A stretch of DNA of 23,278 nt from DASWNP01 sp036399175 (GTDB lineage: Bacteria > Acidobacteriota > Blastocatellia > Pyrinomonadales > Pyrinomonadaceae). Made by a program: the position numbers and the translations under genes. The notes below the pieces were generated by a model that was given only the letters and a program-made list of their open reading frames with translations, made no database searches and had not been told where the DNA came from. The stretch spans positions 1-23,278 of the forward strand of contig DASWNP010000033.1 of NCBI GenBank assembly GCA_036399175.1, written 5' to 3'. This document shows, piece by piece, positions 7,705-16,016 of this stretch (positions within the stretch are counted from its first letter, which is position 1; each line of letters opens with the position of its first letter).

Positions 7705-10278
7705 ATGCATCAGTCTTCGCTTCGCACCGCTCTCTCTGCTCTGGCCGCAGCAGCAGCCATTCTTTTATCGAGCATCGTTTCGACAAAGACGACCGCGCAG
7801 CAGCCGCAGCAACGTCGCCGCCGCGCGCCTTCCGTCCGCATCGAAGGCGGGCAGGCGTCGCTTCAGCGCGCTTCCCTTCCGAGCCCGCGCTCGGTGCTCG
7901 GCTTCACGCCGGGCGACGACCGAAAGGTCGCTGACTGGACTCAGATACGCGACTACTTCGCGCGCCTCGACCGCGCCTCCGCGCGCCTGCACGTCGAAAC
8001 CATCGGCGAGACGACTTTTAAACGCCCGCTCGTCGTCGCCTACATCAGCGCGCCAGAGAATATACGCGATTTGCCGAAATACAAAGAGATTCAGCGTCGG
8101 CTCGCCGACCCGCGTCTCGTCCGCGACGAGCGCGAGCGCGAGCGGCTGATGCGCGAAGGAAAGACCGTAGTCGTCATCTCCTGCTCGATTCACTCTACCG
8201 AAGTCGTCGGCTCGCAGATGTCGATGCAGCTCGCATACGATTTGGCTTCGGCGGAAGACGCAGAGACGCGCGAGATTCTGAGCAACACCATTCTCCTGCT
8301 CATCCCCTCGGCCAATCCCGACGGCAACGACATCGTCGCCGACTGGTATCGAAAAACTCTCGGCACACCCTACGAGGGCACAGAGCCGCCCGAGCTTTAT
8401 CATCACTACGCCGGGCACGACAACAACCGCGATTGGTTCATGCTCAACCTCAAAGAGACGCAAGCGCTGACGCGTCTCTTCTGGAAAGAGTGGTTTCCGC
8501 AGATAGTCTACGACGTGCATCAGCAGGGGACGAACGGCTCAAGGTTCTTCATCCCGCCCTTCTACGACCCGCCCAACCCTCACATCGCGCCCGTGCTGCT
8601 ACGCGAAGTTGGGCTCATCGGCCATAAGGTCGCCGCCGACTTGCAGAGCGCAGGCCAGCAGGGCGTCATCACCAACGCTATGTACGATACCTGGTGGCAC
8701 GGCGGCTTTCGCACCGCGCCCTACTATCACAACTCCATCGGCATCCTCTCCGAAGCCGCCAGCGCCAAGCTGATGACGCCCTTGAACGTCACCCGCGCAC
8801 AGCTCTCCGCCGCCACTTCGCGCGGCATGTCGGCGGGCGCGCTCCAACCGGCCACAAATCTTCCAGACCCCTGGCCGGGTGGCCTCTGGCGTCCCGCAGA
8901 CATCCTTCGGATGGAGCTTATCGCCAGCCGCGCCGTGCTCTCGATGGCCTCGAAGTATCGCACGCGTTACTTAGAAAACTTCTACCGGCTCGGCCAGCGC
9001 GCGCTCGACTGGAAGCCCGCGCCCGGGCGCACGCTCGCCTATCTCATCCCCGCCGGACAGGGGCGCGACGAAAACGTCGCCAAGATGCTCGGCGCGCTCG
9101 TCGCGCAGGGCGTCGAAGTTCACAGGCTCGAACGCGAGCTGCACGGTGTTCTCTCCGACAGTTTGCACGGCAAGCTTCACACGAAGGGCAGCAGTCAGGT
9201 TGATTTCGGGCGCGGCGGCAAAGGCACGTTCATTCGCTCGGACGATGCGGCCTATCAGGACATCCCGCTCGGCAGCTACATCGTCTTCCTCGCGCAGCCC
9301 TACCGCGCCAACGTGCAGGCGCTCTTCGAGCGGCAGGTCTACCCCGACAGGCGCACGGCGGGCGGAGAAGCCGAGCGTCCATACGACGTGGCGGGCTGGA
9401 CGCTGCCGATGCAGATGGGCGTCGAAACCGTCGCCGTTCACACCATCCGCGAGCCTGAGAGCGAGCGTCGCCTCGCGCTCGTCCGAGACGAGTCGGAGGT
9501 CAGGCGCGACCTCGGCCTGAGACAAAAACAGTCGGACGCTTCGCCCATCTCGAACCCACTCACGCGCCCCGTCCGCCTCGCCCTCTACAAAAGCTTTACG
9601 GGCTCGATGGACGAAGGCTGGACGCGCTACGTCTTCGACACCTTCAACATCCCCTACACTTCCCTGCGCGACCGCGACGTACAGGCCAGAAACCTTCGCT
9701 CGCGCTTCGACGTGATTGTTCTGCCCTCGATGCGCCTCAAAGAGATTGTCGAAGGGCGCTCGAAGGAGACCGCGCCGCCTGAGTACGCGGGCGGTATCAC
9801 GGAGACGGGAGTCGAAAACCTGCGCCGCTTCGTCGAAGATGGCGGCACGCTCATTTGCTTCGACGCCTCGACCGAGTTCGCCATCAAGCATCTCGGCGTT
9901 CCCGTCCGCAACGTGCTCGCCGATTTGAAATCTTCCGAGTTCTACTGCCCTGGCTCGATTCTTCGCCTCGACGTTGACGCGTCGCACCCGCTCGCGCGCG
10001 GCCTCTCGCCAAACGCCGACGCCTATTTCGTCAACAGCGCCGCCTTCGACGTGCTCAACACGCAGAGCGCACGCGTCGTCGCGCGCTACTCGGAGCGCGA
10101 CGTGCTACGCTCCGGCTGGCTGCTCGGCGAACGCCACCTCGCAGGCAAAGCCGCCCTCGTCGAAACCACCCTCGGGCGCGGACGCATCATCCTCTTCGGC
10201 TTCCGCCCGCAGCACCGCGCACAGACCTGGGGCACGTTCCCCTTCATCTTCAACGCCATCGAGCGAAATGCGGAATGA
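7705..10278 (+). CDS. Secreted M14-family zinc carboxypeptidase with C-terminal GATase-like domain
   Basis: 857 aa with an N-terminal signal sequence (about 1-32, ending TTAQQ). The M14 zinc ligands are HSTE (H163, E166) and VYDVHQQG (H272). Other M14 landmarks are NPDGND, GHDNNRDWFMLNLKE and the candidate catalytic Glu in GILSEAAS (E350). Residues from about 620 to the end (RPVRLALYKSF, DVIVLPSM, RFVEDGGTLICFD) look like a class I glutamine-amidotransferase-like fold, a pairing known in large acidobacterial and Bacteroidetes M14 peptidases. No glutaminase triad is evident, so that domain is probably structural. An in-frame stop just upstream forces the start at 7705. The stop codon lies inside the nested inverted repeat that follows. 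Probably digests peptides outside the cytoplasmic membrane. Confidence 0.9.
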   Translation: MHQSSLRTALSALAAAAAILLSSIVSTKTTAQQPQQRRRRAPSVRIEGGQASLQRASLPSPRSVLGFTPGDDRKVADWTQIRDYFARLDRASARLHVETIGETTFKRPLVVAYISAPENIRDLPKYKEIQRRLADPRLVRDERERERLMREGKTVVVISCSIHSTEVVGSQMSMQLAYDLASAEDAETREILSNTILLLIPSANPDGNDIVADWYRKTLGTPYEGTEPPELYHHYAGHDNNRDWFMLNLKETQALTRLFWKEWFPQIVYDVHQQGTNGSRFFIPPFYDPPNPHIAPVLLREVGLIGHKVAADLQSAGQQGVITNAMYDTWWHGGFRTAPYYHNSIGILSEAASAKLMTPLNVTRAQLSAATSRGMSAGALQPATNLPDPWPGGLWRPADILRMELIASRAVLSMASKYRTRYLENFYRLGQRALDWKPAPGRTLAYLIPAGQGRDENVAKMLGALVAQGVEVHRLERELHGVLSDSLHGKLHTKGSSQVDFGRGGKGTFIRSDDAAYQDIPLGSYIVFLAQPYRANVQALFERQVYPDRRTAGGEAERPYDVAGWTLPMQMGVETVAVHTIREPESERRLALVRDESEVRRDLGLRQKQSDASPISNPLTRPVRLALYKSFTGSMDEGWTRYVFDTFNIPYTSLRDRDVQARNLRSRFDVIVLPSMRLKEIVEGRSKETAPPEYAGGITETGVENLRRFVEDGGTLICFDASTEFAIKHLGVPVRNVLADLKSSEFYCPGSILRLDVDASHPLARGLSPNADAYFVNSAAFDVLNTQSARVVARYSERDVLRSGWLLGERHLAGKAALVETTLGRGRIILFGFRPQHRAQTWGTFPFIFNAIERNAE

Positions 10279-10414
10279 TGAATTAGTTTTCAGTTTTCGG
10301 TTTTCAGTTTTCAGCAAAAGTACCGCAGCTCTTTTCTGAAAACTGAAAACCGAAAACTGAAAACTGCTTTCTGCCTTTCATTCATCATTCCGCATTCCGC
10401 ATTCATCATTTTTT
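10267..10414. repeat. Nested perfect inverted repeats made of 7-bp units (array 2), terminator-like
   Basis: Inner arms 10285-10314 and 10336-10365 are a perfect 30-bp inverted repeat of heptamers AGTTTTC/GGTTTTC. Outer arms 10267-10283 and 10380-10396 are a perfect 17-bp inverted repeat of AATGCGG/AATGATG units, and further ATTCNNC units run on to a six-T tract at 10409-10414. The peptidase stop (10276-10278) is inside the left outer arm. The T run suggests rightward transcription terminates here. Confidence 0.9.
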
Positions 10415-10483
10415 GCATCAAAGCTCTGTCTGTACCTCGCCCTGTCAGCGTGTTATGCTTGCCCCGAAGGAGTCCGTAAGGCC

Positions 10484-11875
10484 ATGAGAAAGCTTGCCGC
10501 CTGTGTTCTGCTCCTCTCCCTTTTCAGTCTTCAGTTAACGCAAACGCCTGCACAATCACGCGCCCGGCGCGTCGGAGAGAACGCACCGACGCCTGCGCCT
10601 GCGCCTGCGCCGACTGCGAACCCACAGCAACGCCAGCCGAAACTCGGCGGCGCGCAGACGAGCGACGGCACGGCGAAGCGTCCGCAAACGGGAGCGGACG
10701 CTTCGCGTCAGGCAGAGATGGCTGAGGAGGTCGGCGAAGAAGAGGTTGTGCGCGTCAGCACGGCGCTCGTCACCATCCCCGTGAGCGTCATGGATAGAAA
10801 CGGCAAGTACGTGGCCGACCTGCGCAAGGAAGATTTTCGCATCTACGAAGACGGCACGGAGCAGGAGATAGCCTACTTCGCCACCGTCGAGAAGCCGTTC
10901 ACCGTCGCCCTCGTCATCGACACCAGCAACTCCACCGCCTTCCGCCTCGAAGACATACAGGATGCAGCCATCGCTTTCGTCAATCAGCTTCGCGCCGAAG
11001 ACCGCGTCCTCGTCGTCTCCTTCGACGACCAGATACGCGTCCTCTCCGAAGCGACCAGCGACCGCTACGCGCTGCGCGACGCCATTCGACGCACCCGCAC
11101 CGGCGGCGGAACGAAGCTCTACGACGCCGTCGATTTCGTCATCAAGCAGCGCCTCGACCGCATCGAAGGGCGCAAGGCCATCGTCCTTTTCACCGATGGC
11201 GTGGACACCACCAGCAAACGCGCCAGCTACGAAAGCACCCTGCGCGACGCGGAAGAGCTAGACGCCACCGTTTATCCCGTCCAGTACGACACCTACGCGC
11301 AGATGGGCGGCGGAAACGTCCCCTCCTGGCCCGGCGGCGGCGGACGCTCGCCCTATCCCGGCGGCAGACGCTCGCGCTACCCCGGCTCTATCGGACGCTT
11401 CCCCTTCCCCTTTCCCTTTCCCTTACCCGGCGGCGGCACTATCGGCGGCGGAGGTGGTGGCGGCGCGGGTTCGAGTCGGGGCGATTACGAGCGCGGCGAC
11501 CGCTACCTGCACGGGTTGGCAGACCGTACCGGCGGGCGTCTGCACGAAGCCCGCGACCTCTACTATCTCTCCCAATCCTTCGCCAACATCGCCGAAGAGC
11601 TTCGACGCCAGTACAGCCTCGGCTACTACCCCAAACGCCAATCCCAAATCGCCGAGCGACGCAGCGTCCGCGTCCGAGTCTATCGCCCCAACCTCGCCGT
11701 CCGCGCCCGCGACAGCTACACCTACAAACCCTCCGGCGCAGCCGACACCGCTCAGGACAACCAGCGCCGACAACAGCAGCAGCAGCAACAACCCGCGCCT
11801 CCCGAACTCCGCCGCCGACAGTTCATTGCAAACGATGAACGCGGAACGATGAAGGATGAACTAAAAAGAGATTGA
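10484..11875 (+). CDS. Secreted VWFA-related Acidobacterial domain protein (paralogue 1)
   Basis: 463 aa, TIGR03436-like. Signal peptide (1-23), Pro/Ala-rich linker (36-85), conserved entry VRVSTALVTIPVSVMDRNGKYV, then a VWA domain (about 140-270) with an intact MIDAS: DTSNS (D146, S148, S150), T in GGGTKLYDA, and TDG (D238). A Gly/Pro/Phe low-complexity insert (275-334) interrupts the domain before the conserved LADRTGGR and QYSLGYYP motifs. A Gln run (430-436) and a charged tail follow. VWA-MIDAS proteins bind partners through a divalent metal; the partner of this family is unknown. Start supported by GGAG at 10469-10472. The last residues (ANDERGTMKDELKRD) are encoded by heptamer array 3. 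Confidence 0.88.
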   Translation: MRKLAACVLLLSLFSLQLTQTPAQSRARRVGENAPTPAPAPAPTANPQQRQPKLGGAQTSDGTAKRPQTGADASRQAEMAEEVGEEEVVRVSTALVTIPVSVMDRNGKYVADLRKEDFRIYEDGTEQEIAYFATVEKPFTVALVIDTSNSTAFRLEDIQDAAIAFVNQLRAEDRVLVVSFDDQIRVLSEATSDRYALRDAIRRTRTGGGTKLYDAVDFVIKQRLDRIEGRKAIVLFTDGVDTTSKRASYESTLRDAEELDATVYPVQYDTYAQMGGGNVPSWPGGGGRSPYPGGRRSRYPGSIGRFPFPFPFPLPGGGTIGGGGGGGAGSSRGDYERGDRYLHGLADRTGGRLHEARDLYYLSQSFANIAEELRRQYSLGYYPKRQSQIAERRSVRVRVYRPNLAVRARDSYTYKPSGAADTAQDNQRRQQQQQQQPAPPELRRRQFIANDERGTMKDELKRD

Positions 11876-11940
11876 ATCATTGAATCAATGATTCAATCTC
11901 TCTTCCGTTCCGCGTTCATCGTTTCGCGTTCCGCGTTTCA
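11830..11940. repeat. Inverted heptamer array between convergent genes (array 3)
   Basis: Left units AACGATG, AACGCGG, AACGATG, AAGGATG; right units of CGCGTTC type. Perfect 19-bp arms at 11830-11848 and 11906-11924 enclose a 14-bp perfect palindrome (11867-11880 with 11888-11901). The VWA stop (11873-11875) is in the inner palindrome and the glgC stop (11938-11940) is in the right-hand array. Likely a bidirectional terminator. Confidence 0.88.
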
Positions 11941-13233
11941 AACTACCGTGCCGTCTTTGACGGTGGCGTTTTTGGGGACGAGGATGATTCGGTCGCGTAT
12001 CTGGTAGGAGCCGTCGGGGGCGTCCAGATGCTCGACGCCGCTTTCGTTGACGAGGCGGACGCGCGCGCCGATGCGCGCGTTTTTGTCGATGATGGCGTTT
12101 TTGATGACGGCTCCCTCGCCGATGCCGATGCGCGGGACGCCCTGCTGAATGTCCTGCCGCATCTCTTCGACCGACTGGTAGTAGTCCGAGCCCATGATGT
12201 AGGTATCTTCAATCTGCGCGCCCTGCTCGATGCGGCTGCGCAGGCCGATGATGGAGCGGCGGATTTTCGCCTGATTGATGATGCAGCCTTCGCTGATGAG
12301 CGAGTGGTGAATCTCGCAGTTGTGAACTTTGGAGGGCGGAAGGTAGCGCGTGCGCGTGTAGATAGGCGCTTCGGCGTCGAAGAAGTTGAACTTGGGGAGC
12401 GGCGAGCACATATCGAGGTTGGCGGCGTGGAAGGCCGAGATAGTTCCGATGTCTTCCCAGTAGCCGTCGAAGAGATAAGCCTGAACGTTGCAGCAGCCGA
12501 TGGCCGCAGGAATCACTTCACGGCCGAAATCCACCCACGTCTTATTCTGCGCGAGCATCTCTTCGAGCCGCGCGTAGTTGAAGACGTAGATGCCCATCGA
12601 GGCGAGAAACGGACGCTTCGCCGCTTCCTCCGCGCTCAGGCCGAAGAGCGACGTATCGACGCGCATCTCTTCGAGCGCCGCGCCCTTCGGCTTCTCTCTA
12701 AACTCAGTGATACGCCCGCTCGCGTCGGCCTTCAAAAGACCGAACTCTTCCGCCGCCTCTCTGCCGAAAGGCACGACCGAGACGGTCACGTCCGCGCCGG
12801 TCTCGTAGTGGCGCGCGAGAAACTTTCGGTAGTCCATGCGGTAGAGGTGGTCGCCGGAGAGAATCAGCAGCGTGTCGAGACGCCAGTCGGCGATGTGCGG
12901 CAAGACCTGCCGGACGGCGTCGGCTGTGCCCTGAAACCACTGCGGGCTTTCGGGCGTCTGCTCGGCTGCGAGAATCTCGACGAAGCCGTCGGAGAATTGC
13001 GAGAAGCGGTAGGTGCGACCGATGTGGCGATTGAGCGAGGCCGAGTTGTACTGCGTCAGGATGAAGATGTTGATGATGTCGGAGTTGATGCAGTTCGAGA
13101 TTGGAATATCGACGAGGCGATACTTGCCGCCGAGCGGCACGGCGGGCTTCGAGCGTTGCTGCGTCAAAGGAAACAGTCGCGTGCCCGCGCCGCCTCCGAG
13201 TATCACCGCCAGGATGTTGTGTTCCCTCGCCAT
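11938..13233 (-). CDS. glgC: Glucose-1-phosphate adenylyltransferase
   Basis: 431 aa, the same length as the E. coli enzyme. Makes ADP-glucose from ATP and glucose-1-phosphate, the committed step of glycogen synthesis; cytoplasmic, normally an allosteric tetramer. Nucleotidyltransferase signature ILGGGAGTRLFPLTQQRSKP (11-30), GTADAVRQ (102-109), LSGDHLYRMDY (125-135), FREKPKG (178-184), GIYVFN and YWEDIGTISAFH, then a left-handed beta-helix C-terminal domain rich in I-x-I/V-x-N hexapeptides. AGGTGG about 10 nt before the ATG is a good ribosome binding site. No other glycogen gene is adjacent. It is convergent with the VWA gene, and its stop lies in heptamer array 3. Confidence 0.97.
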   Translation of the reverse strand: MAREHNILAVILGGGAGTRLFPLTQQRSKPAVPLGGKYRLVDIPISNCINSDIINIFILTQYNSASLNRHIGRTYRFSQFSDGFVEILAAEQTPESPQWFQGTADAVRQVLPHIADWRLDTLLILSGDHLYRMDYRKFLARHYETGADVTVSVVPFGREAAEEFGLLKADASGRITEFREKPKGAALEEMRVDTSLFGLSAEEAAKRPFLASMGIYVFNYARLEEMLAQNKTWVDFGREVIPAAIGCCNVQAYLFDGYWEDIGTISAFHAANLDMCSPLPKFNFFDAEAPIYTRTRYLPPSKVHNCEIHHSLISEGCIINQAKIRRSIIGLRSRIEQGAQIEDTYIMGSDYYQSVEEMRQDIQQGVPRIGIGEGAVIKNAIIDKNARIGARVRLVNESGVEHLDAPDGSYQIRDRIILVPKNATVKDGTVV

Positions 13234-13356
13234 GACTCTTCACCACCTGAAACTTTATTGTCGAATGAGCGCGTCGAGCATAGACGCAAAGCGCCGACGT
13301 TTTCAAGGCGAGGGTGGCGTCTGCTTCTGAAACTTCACTGCGGGCTTAAGGACGGG

Positions 13357-14442
13357 CTACGGCCTGACGAAGTAGCCCTGCGGGTAGGCGAGACTCAAAT
13401 CCTGTCGGCGAAGCTCGGGGTTGACTAGCTCTATCTTCACCTTGCGATACGAGTCGCCGCCCTTTCCATCCTTCGAGCGAAACGTGACGACGTACTGCTC
13501 GCGCAGCTCCTGCCTGATGCGCGCGAAGATGGAGTCAAGCTCGGCAGACTTTTCAGGAAAGAAAGCGCGCCCGCCCGTGCGCTCGGCGAGCCTTGTCAGA
13601 GTGTCTTTATAGACGCCGTCGTAAGGGAAAGTTTTGTCGCCGAGCCCGACCGCGTAGACCACCACGCCCGACTCAATCAACTTCCTGATGGCATCGTCTC
13701 GCTTGATGCGGCTGCTCGTATCCGACCCATCGGTCAGAAGAATGATGGCGCGCCGCGCGTCCGGCGGAGCTTTCGAGAGAACCTCGTCCGAAACCTTCCA
13801 GAGCGCATCCCAGAGCGCGGTCGATGCCCCGACGGGCGGCGCAGACGGAAGATTCTGCCCCCCGACGATAATGCCTCCGCGCTTCCATCCCGGCGGCGCG
13901 ACGAAGCGCACGCGCCCGATGGCCTGACGCACCCGCTCCACCTCGCTCGTCAAATTCTGCTCGACCGTCATCTCACCCGTGAACGAGACGACCGCCGCTT
14001 CGTCCGTCTGCGGGCGCAGCACCGCATCGACGAACGACAGTGCCACGCCTCTGGCGACCGGCAACACCTGCTCCTGCGACGCGCTCGCATCCATCATCAA
14101 AACGAGCCGCAGCGCCGTGCCCGTCTGTCTTTCGAGACTCAAGACCTCCTGCGCCGCGCCCTCCGACACAACCCGAATGTCCTCGGCCTTGAGCGTACTC
14201 ACCGAATTTCTGTTCTTATCCACCACCGTCAGAAGCACCCGCGCCGACTTCGCCTGCGACGCCTCAGCTCTGCCCTGAGCGAGACAGACGAACGCGCTCG
14301 TCGGCGTCAAGACGAAGGCCGTCACGGCCAGTAGCATCAATCTCAGCATCCATCCCGACATCAAGCTCGACACACGCGCGCGAACGTCCAACTCGACTCG
14401 CCTCCTTCTTACCACCGAAATCAATCGGCGACTCATCAACAT
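13357..14442 (-). CDS. Secreted VWFA-related domain protein (paralogue 2), last gene of the rpiB-deoC string
   Basis: 361 aa from the ATG at 14442, which lies 8 nt after the deoC stop with GAGG just upstream. The frame is open further upstream, but that part is deoC in another frame. The hydrophobic segment WMLRLMLLAVTAFVL (31-45) ending near CLAQG is a signal peptide with an unusually long basic N-region; the inner Met at 28 could be the real start. VWA domain with MIDAS DASAS (D118, S120, S122), T208 and TDG (D238), then LAERTGGRAFFPEKSAELDSIF and a REQYVVTFRS strand, as in TIGR03436 proteins. Being cotranscribed with a cytoplasmic aldolase is odd and may be incidental. Confidence 0.83.
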   Translation of the reverse strand: MLMSRRLISVVRRRRVELDVRARVSSLMSGWMLRLMLLAVTAFVLTPTSAFVCLAQGRAEASQAKSARVLLTVVDKNRNSVSTLKAEDIRVVSEGAAQEVLSLERQTGTALRLVLMMDASASQEQVLPVARGVALSFVDAVLRPQTDEAAVVSFTGEMTVEQNLTSEVERVRQAIGRVRFVAPPGWKRGGIIVGGQNLPSAPPVGASTALWDALWKVSDEVLSKAPPDARRAIILLTDGSDTSSRIKRDDAIRKLIESGVVVYAVGLGDKTFPYDGVYKDTLTRLAERTGGRAFFPEKSAELDSIFARIRQELREQYVVTFRSKDGKGGDSYRKVKIELVNPELRRQDLSLAYPQGYFVRP

Positions 14443-14450
14443 GCGCCTCG

Positions 14451-15347
14451 TCAGTAAGCAGCAGCCGCAACGCCAGTCTTCGAGCCCGCCGCCTCCTGCG
14501 CTATCTTCACCCCGACGCTTGCGCCGATGCGGGTCGCCCCGGCTTCGACCATCTGCCGCGCATCCTCGATGCCGCGCACGCCGCCCGAAGCCTTCACGCC
14601 CATCGCGTCGCCCACCGTCCGGCGCATCAAAGCAATATCTGCCACCGTCGCTCCGCCTTTGGCAAAGCCCGTCGAAGTCTTGACGAAATCCGCGCCCGCG
14701 CGCTTCGCCGCCAGACACGCGCGCACCTTCTCTTCATCAGTCAAAAGCGCCGTCTCGATAATCACCTTGCATAGCACGCCGTACTCGTGCGCCGCCTCGG
14801 CAACGCACCTGATGTCGTACTCCGCCGCGCAATCGTCCCCGCTCTTCAAAGCGCCCACGTTCAAGACCATGTCAACTTCCTGCGCGCCGTCCAGAATCAC
14901 GCGCCGCACCTCGTAAGCCTTCACGTCCGGCAGCGTCGCCCCCAGAGGAAACCCTATCACCGTGCACACCGGCACGCCCGACCCGCGCAGATTGCACGCA
15001 GCCGTCCGCACCCAGGCCGGATTCACACACACGCTCGCAAAGCGAAACTGCGCCGCCTCCTCGCACAGGCGCGCGATGTCCGCTTCGGTCGCCTCCGGCT
15101 TCAAAAGCGTATGGTCAACCAGACTCGCCCAGTCCCTCGCCGTCGCCGCCTCGCCCAGCACCAGACCGATGCGCGCCGCCCCCGCGTCCACCACCCTCTG
15201 CATCCGCTCCGGACAGCGATTGAAACACTCCGACGCACACCCGCACAGCGCCGCCTGCTCTTCAGCGTCGCCGTTCAGACGCGCCACGATGACATCCGTT
15301 ATCTGCTCGACGAGGCGCTCCAAATCGCCGTTCTGTGAATATGACAT
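14451..15347 (-). CDS. deoC: Deoxyribose-phosphate aldolase with N-terminal cargo-type extension
   Basis: 298 aa, longer than the 220-250 aa of ordinary DeoC. Cleaves 2-deoxyribose-5-phosphate to acetaldehyde and glyceraldehyde-3-phosphate. Catalytic domain from about 70: LVDHTLLKPEAT, CVNP, VIGFPLGA, EVDMVLNVGALKSGD (D159), FVKTSTGF (Schiff-base K223) and VKASGGVR (K252). The extra N-terminus has an amphipathic helix (about 9-24, DLERLVEQITDVIVARL) like microcompartment encapsulation peptides, followed by a four-cysteine motif CxCx3Cx3C (C35, C37, C41, C45). GAGGAGC ribosome binding site upstream of the ATG. It is the sixth gene in the minus-strand string that begins with rpiB. Acetaldehyde release is the kind of volatile or toxic step microcompartments contain; encapsulation itself is inferred. 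Confidence 0.94.
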   Translation of the reverse strand: MSYSQNGDLERLVEQITDVIVARLNGDAEEQAALCGCASECFNRCPERMQRVVDAGAARIGLVLGEAATARDWASLVDHTLLKPEATEADIARLCEEAAQFRFASVCVNPAWVRTAACNLRGSGVPVCTVIGFPLGATLPDVKAYEVRRVILDGAQEVDMVLNVGALKSGDDCAAEYDIRCVAEAAHEYGVLCKVIIETALLTDEEKVRACLAAKRAGADFVKTSTGFAKGGATVADIALMRRTVGDAMGVKASGGVRGIEDARQMVEAGATRIGASVGVKIAQEAAGSKTGVAAAAY

Positions 15348-15393
15348 GTGTTCAAAAGCTCCTCGCTCAAGTAAGAGTCGAAAAACTGCGTCG

Positions 15394-15780
15394 CTACCAG
15401 AGCAGCTTAACGGAATAATCTGAAAACACTTTGTCCATGCTCACGAGATAAGCCTCTTCCGCATCGGCCTGTACTATCAACAAACGGTCAAACGGGTCTT
15501 TATGGCGGGCAGGAAGAGCTTCGAGCGCCAGCACGTGCTCTAACTGAACGGGTAAAATTTGCAAGCCATTCGTCTGCTCCTGACCCTCTATCAATTCCCT
15601 TAAGGGAATCGTCAATCGCAGCTTTCCCAACTGAATTTTAATCTGCATCTCCCAAACGCTGACCACGCTTAACAACAGCTCGTTAGCGGCATCGGCTAAA
15701 AGGTTCTGCGCACGTGTCGAAAGTTTTTCCGGCTCGCTGAACCACCAGATGAAAGTGTGAGTATCGAGAAGCAATCTCAT
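15394..15780 (-). CDS. PIN-domain toxin of a type II toxin-antitoxin pair
   Basis: 128 aa, VapC-like. PIN nucleases cut RNA, usually tRNA or rRNA, with a metal held by acidic residues. Visible candidates: D6 (LLLDTHTFIWW), E44 (SVWEM), D95/D98 (KDPFDRLLIVQA) and D116 (SMDKVF). This is the subfamily with the DTHxxIWW start and the DPFDR motif. The start at 15780 overlaps the antitoxin stop in an ATGA, the usual translational coupling. A longer frame from 15798 would begin inside the antitoxin. Base composition is lower in GC than deoC or rpiB, consistent with acquisition. The pair lies between two copies of the deoC start region. Confidence 0.9.
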   Translation of the reverse strand: MRLLLDTHTFIWWFSEPEKLSTRAQNLLADAANELLLSVVSVWEMQIKIQLGKLRLTIPLRELIEGQEQTNGLQILPVQLEHVLALEALPARHKDPFDRLLIVQADAEEAYLVSMDKVFSDYSVKLLW

Positions 15781-16016
15781 TTCGCGTCGCCTATCCAAAA
15801 CTCGTCCGGCAGCGGCTCATCGAAATCATCGCTTGTCCATGCCATTCCTCTATGCAATCCGGCGACACGCTTTCGAGCAGAAGGAGCGAACGGAACTAAC
15901 CGTGCCAGAGGCTTGTCGCCCTCGGCGATAATCACCTCGTTGCCTTCCAACGCCAGAGTCAGCAATTCCGGCAGTTGAGCCTGCGCCTCTTTCAAATCTA
16001 CAGTCTTAATGCTCAT
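15777..16016 (-). CDS. Phd/YefM-like antitoxin partner of the PIN toxin
   Basis: 79 aa. Neutralises the adjacent PIN toxin and probably represses its own promoter. The N-terminal half (IKTVDLKEAQAQLPELLTLALEGNEVIIAEGDKPLARLVP) is the Phd-type DNA-binding fold. The C-terminal half, with GLHRGMAWTSDDFDEPLPDEFW, is the toxin-binding tail commonly seen with DPFDR-type PIN toxins. I choose the ATG at 16016 because GGGAGAGAAA lies just upstream; an in-frame ATG at 16034 would place that ribosome binding site inside the gene. ATGA overlap with the toxin. Confidence 0.9.
   Translation of the reverse strand: MSIKTVDLKEAQAQLPELLTLALEGNEVIIAEGDKPLARLVPFAPSARKRVAGLHRGMAWTSDDFDEPLPDEFWIGDAK

Noticed and set aside
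8971..9987. 338-aa open frame on the minus strand
   Set aside because: Antisense to the M14 peptidase; no ribosome binding site or family motif.
10267..10414. CRISPR array
   Set aside because: The repeats are 7-bp contiguous units in inverted arms with no spacers, and no cas genes are nearby.
12028..13428. 466-aa open frame on the plus strand
   Set aside because: It is antisense to glgC, whose motifs are unmistakable; the translation is low-complexity Ala/Asp/Arg/Val, a by-product of GC-rich codons.
14443..14718. N-terminal 92-residue extension of VWA paralogue 2
   Set aside because: The region is deoC in another frame and the residues are Arg/Gly-rich shadow sequence. The ATG at 14442 has a ribosome binding site and follows the deoC stop.
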